From Bacteroidales bacterium (GTDB taxonomy: Bacteria > Bacteroidota > Bacteroidia > Bacteroidales > Paludibacteraceae): 6,543 bases of DNA. The stretch covers positions 1 to 6,543 of the forward strand of contig CAAGFD010000092.1 of assembly GCA_900769035.1 (NCBI GenBank), given 5' to 3'. The notes beneath the pieces were generated by a model, which was not told the DNA's origin, did no database searches, and saw only the letters and a list, made by a program, of their open reading frames with translations. The translations under genes were made by a program, and so were the position numbers. Shown one piece after another: positions 4,568 through 6,543 of the stretch (within the stretch, counting starts at the first letter, position 1; the number at the start of each line of letters is the position of its first letter).

Positions 4568-6523
4568 TTATTTATCATCTACATAATATTTACTACTTTG
4601 AGAGTGGTAATATTTACTACTACCGGAGTAAGCGTAAGAATATTTTCCATAGCCATATCCGTAACCATATTTTCTATTATGTTTCGGCTTTGGTATATCA
4701 TTAACGATGATATATGAATGGTCGAGAACATCATTATTAACTTGATTGACAAAGTTACGGAAGAATGTTTTATCCGTTTTTCCAACTCTTACTACGAATA
4801 GGGTTACATCCACCATAGAAGAAATGGCATAAGAATCGGATACCAAGCCAAGAGGAGATGTATCCACGATGATGAAATCGTATTTAGACTTCAGATATTC
4901 AAGGGTTTGTTTCATCTCGTCCGACCTCAACAATTCGGCAGGATTTGGTGGCACCACACCTACAGGAAGCACATCATAAGGTATCTCATCATCTGCTTTT
5001 ACAATAACTTCATCAATAGTATTATCGCCTATAAGCACATTAACGAGACCGTTCACCTTATCAAAACCGAGGCGTTTTGAAACTTGAGGATTTCTCACAT
5101 CCAAGTCCATCAAAAGTACCTTCTTCGAAACGAGTGAATATACTCCGGCAAGATTTATCACGAAATGCGTCTTACCATCGCCCGACTCGGCAGAAGAGAC
5201 CATGATAGATATATTGTTTTTACGTTTTGTAATAAATTCTATTTTTGTTCGAACCAATCGCAAGCCTTCTGTAAACAGTGATCTTTGAGAATCTACGGAG
5301 ACAACTTTTGCCGTATTATCGGTATGGCGGATATGACCCAATATTGGCAGTTTAGTTATCATCTTAATATCGTTATCCGTATACAGTTTATTGTTCATCA
5401 ATTCTACAATAACAATCAACACAGCAGGAATTAGCAAACCGAATATCATTGCCAACATATAAGTTTTTGTCTTATCACCTGAGTTTACAGGCGACAACGA
5501 GCATCTTGCATATTGTAATATTTTATTATCGGATACGTTAGAAGCTTTACGTATCTGGGCTTCGGATTGTTTTTGAAGGAGGAAAGTATAGTAAGAATCG
5601 TTTATTTTATAGTTTCGTTCGTAATTTGCTACTGACAATTCTTTTTCAGGGAGGGAATGGAATTCTTTTTGGAGACGGTTATACTCTCTATTAAAAGCAT
5701 TACGCTCCATTTGATGAATTTTTTGAACATTGGCAAGCACCTGTTTCATTGTAGTTTTCACCTCTTCCATACGCTTTGTATATCTCACGTAGTTAGGGTT
5801 TTTCTCTCCGATATCGCTACGTTGCTGTTGCAACTCATTAAACTGAGTAACGAGGTCGAGTAAAACAGGGTCGGAGATGCCTATTGTAGATGGAGCCACT
5901 ATAACCTCTTTATTTACAGAACTTTCGAGGTAATTTGACAACTCTTTAAAATACGCCTCTTTCAGGTTCATATCTGCTCTTTGTTCGTCAAGAGCATTCA
6001 TTTTTGCAAGGATAGTAGCGGTAGCGGAAGAGACGTCAAGGATATTATTTTCTCTACGGAACTGACGCAATTTAGAACCGGACACGTCCAAAGAATCGGA
6101 AATAATTTGCAATTGTTCGTTAATAAACTCTATAGTACGCACTGCCTCAAGATTCTTTTCATCGAGGTTAGCTTTTATATATTCATCGCAAAGTTTATTA
6201 ATAAAATCCTTATCTCGAGCAGGTTCGTTACTTACTAATTTAACCGAGACAACCGAACTTTCTTCACCTATAAAGCTAAGATTCAGGCGATAGGCAAATT
6301 CATCTTCCAAAGAACGTTTGCTACGGAAACGGAAATAGAAATCTGTATATCTACCGGTAGTATTCAGATATAATTTTCCTATTTCTCCGGTAAAGAATAC
6401 ATTCCGTATTTGGCTTCCATAAGTGCCTTCTATTTTAAAGTCGGGGAATTGTTGTTTACTACCTTTATCCGAAAGTTCTATAACGAAATGGTCTTCATCC
6501 AAGGGAATAAAATGGAATTCTCT
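4568..6523 (-). CDS. Wzc-type polysaccharide co-polymerase / bacterial tyrosine kinase, 5' truncated
   Basis: About 651 genuine residues of a protein usually near 800; the N-terminus with the first membrane segment is missing. Proteins of this type sit in the inner membrane, control chain length and export of capsule or exopolysaccharide, and cycle through autophosphorylation. In order: the rest of the periplasmic Wzz-like region and its long coiled-coil part (about 5550-6523), a GNVR-type segment with LPEKELSVANYERNY, a second membrane helix (5399-5458, MLAMIFGLLIPAVLIVIV), then a cytoplasmic BY-kinase domain. That domain shows EGLRLVRTKIEF, Walker A SAESGDGKT (Lys codon 5171-5173), Walker A' MDLDVRNP (5099-5107), PPNPAELLRS and Walker B FIIVDTSP (Asp codon 4862-4864). 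The tail carries 11 tyrosines within 29 residues (4583-4669), the autophosphorylation cluster. The open frame continues to 6541 only through adapter sequence (MCSSDL), so I end the gene at 6523. A wza-like export gene would be expected upstream, outside the window. Confidence 0.93.
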   Translation of the reverse strand, partial: REFHFIPLDEDHFVIELSDKGSKQQFPDFKIEGTYGSQIRNVFFTGEIGKLYLNTTGRYTDFYFRFRSKRSLEDEFAYRLNLSFIGEESSVVSVKLVSNEPARDKDFINKLCDEYIKANLDEKNLEAVRTIEFINEQLQIISDSLDVSGSKLRQFRRENNILDVSSATATILAKMNALDEQRADMNLKEAYFKELSNYLESSVNKEVIVAPSTIGISDPVLLDLVTQFNELQQQRSDIGEKNPNYVRYTKRMEEVKTTMKQVLANVQKIHQMERNAFNREYNRLQKEFHSLPEKELSVANYERNYKINDSYYTFLLQKQSEAQIRKASNVSDNKILQYARCSLSPVNSGDKTKTYMLAMIFGLLIPAVLIVIVELMNNKLYTDNDIKMITKLPILGHIRHTDNTAKVVSVDSQRSLFTEGLRLVRTKIEFITKRKNNISIMVSSAESGDGKTHFVINLAGVYSLVSKKVLLMDLDVRNPQVSKRLGFDKVNGLVNVLIGDNTIDEVIVKADDEIPYDVLPVGVVPPNPAELLRSDEMKQTLEYLKSKYDFIIVDTSPLGLVSDSYAISSMVDVTLFVVRVGKTDKTFFRNFVNQVNNDVLDHSYIIVNDIPKPKHNRKYGYGYGYGKYSYAYSGSSKYYHSQSSKYYVDDK

Positions 6524-6524
6524 A

Positions 6525-6543
6525 AGATCGGAAGAGCACACGT
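6525..6543. other. Illumina TruSeq adapter remnant at contig end (artefact)
   Basis: The last 19 bases read AGATCGGAAGAGCACACGT, the exact start of the standard Illumina TruSeq read-1 3' adapter. It is not biological. Translated on the minus strand it gives CSSDL, a peptide often seen at the ends of proteins predicted from untrimmed assemblies. True sequence ends at 6524 (6525 may be the A-tail). Confidence 0.96.

Noticed and set aside
4579..4785. Alternative minus-strand frame in the wzc 3' end
   Set aside because: Overlaps the well-supported kinase domain in another frame and shows no conserved motif.
1..6543. CRISPR array, insertion sequence, tRNA or rRNA
   Set aside because: No spaced direct repeats, transposase motifs or tRNA-like cloverleaf were seen on either strand; read by eye only.

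Overview
The window looks like a contig from the Bacteroidota, most likely order Bacteroidales. The evidence is the AT-rich composition, the gene order rpmB-rpmG-DUF4295-ftsY-rimO-HU, two promoters of the Bacteroides type (-33 TTTG / -7 TAnnTTTG) and start codons that mostly lack a Shine-Dalgarno sequence. Genus cannot be told from this stretch. Every supported gene lies on the minus strand, so transcription reads from high to low coordinates.

Layout in transcription order. (1) 6523-4568: a 5'-truncated Wzc-type polysaccharide co-polymerase/BY-kinase with a tyrosine-rich tail. (2) 4567-4218: about 350 bases without a gene, holding several inverted repeats and, at its end, the promoter of the ribosomal-protein operon. 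(3) 4217-3593: rpmB (bL28), rpmG (bL33) and a 50-residue DUF4295-family protein, packed with gaps of 3 and 7 bases. (4) 3592-3424: a hairpin over the DUF4295 stop codon, a strong intrinsic terminator, and immediately a new promoter. (5) 3423-1: ftsY (SRP receptor), rimO (uS12 methylthiotransferase), a small HU protein, and an HU-domain protein with an acidic linker and a membrane segment that runs off the window. The last two genes overlap by ATGA.

The ribosomal operon and the ftsY operon together supply ribosome assembly (bL28, bL33, DUF4295), ribosomal protein modification (RimO) and co-translational membrane targeting (FtsY), with nucleoid proteins at the end. The Wzc gene belongs to an exopolysaccharide/capsule export locus that continues beyond the window.

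Two points deserve attention. The last 19 bases (6525-6543) match the Illumina TruSeq adapter, so the contig end and the apparent start of the Wzc reading frame there are artefacts. The protein at 861-1 joins an HU fold, lacking the usual DNA-intercalating proline, to a predicted transmembrane anchor, which suggests a nucleoid-to-membrane link. Apart from these, the region is conserved core genome; I see no CRISPR array, mobile element, tRNA or rRNA.
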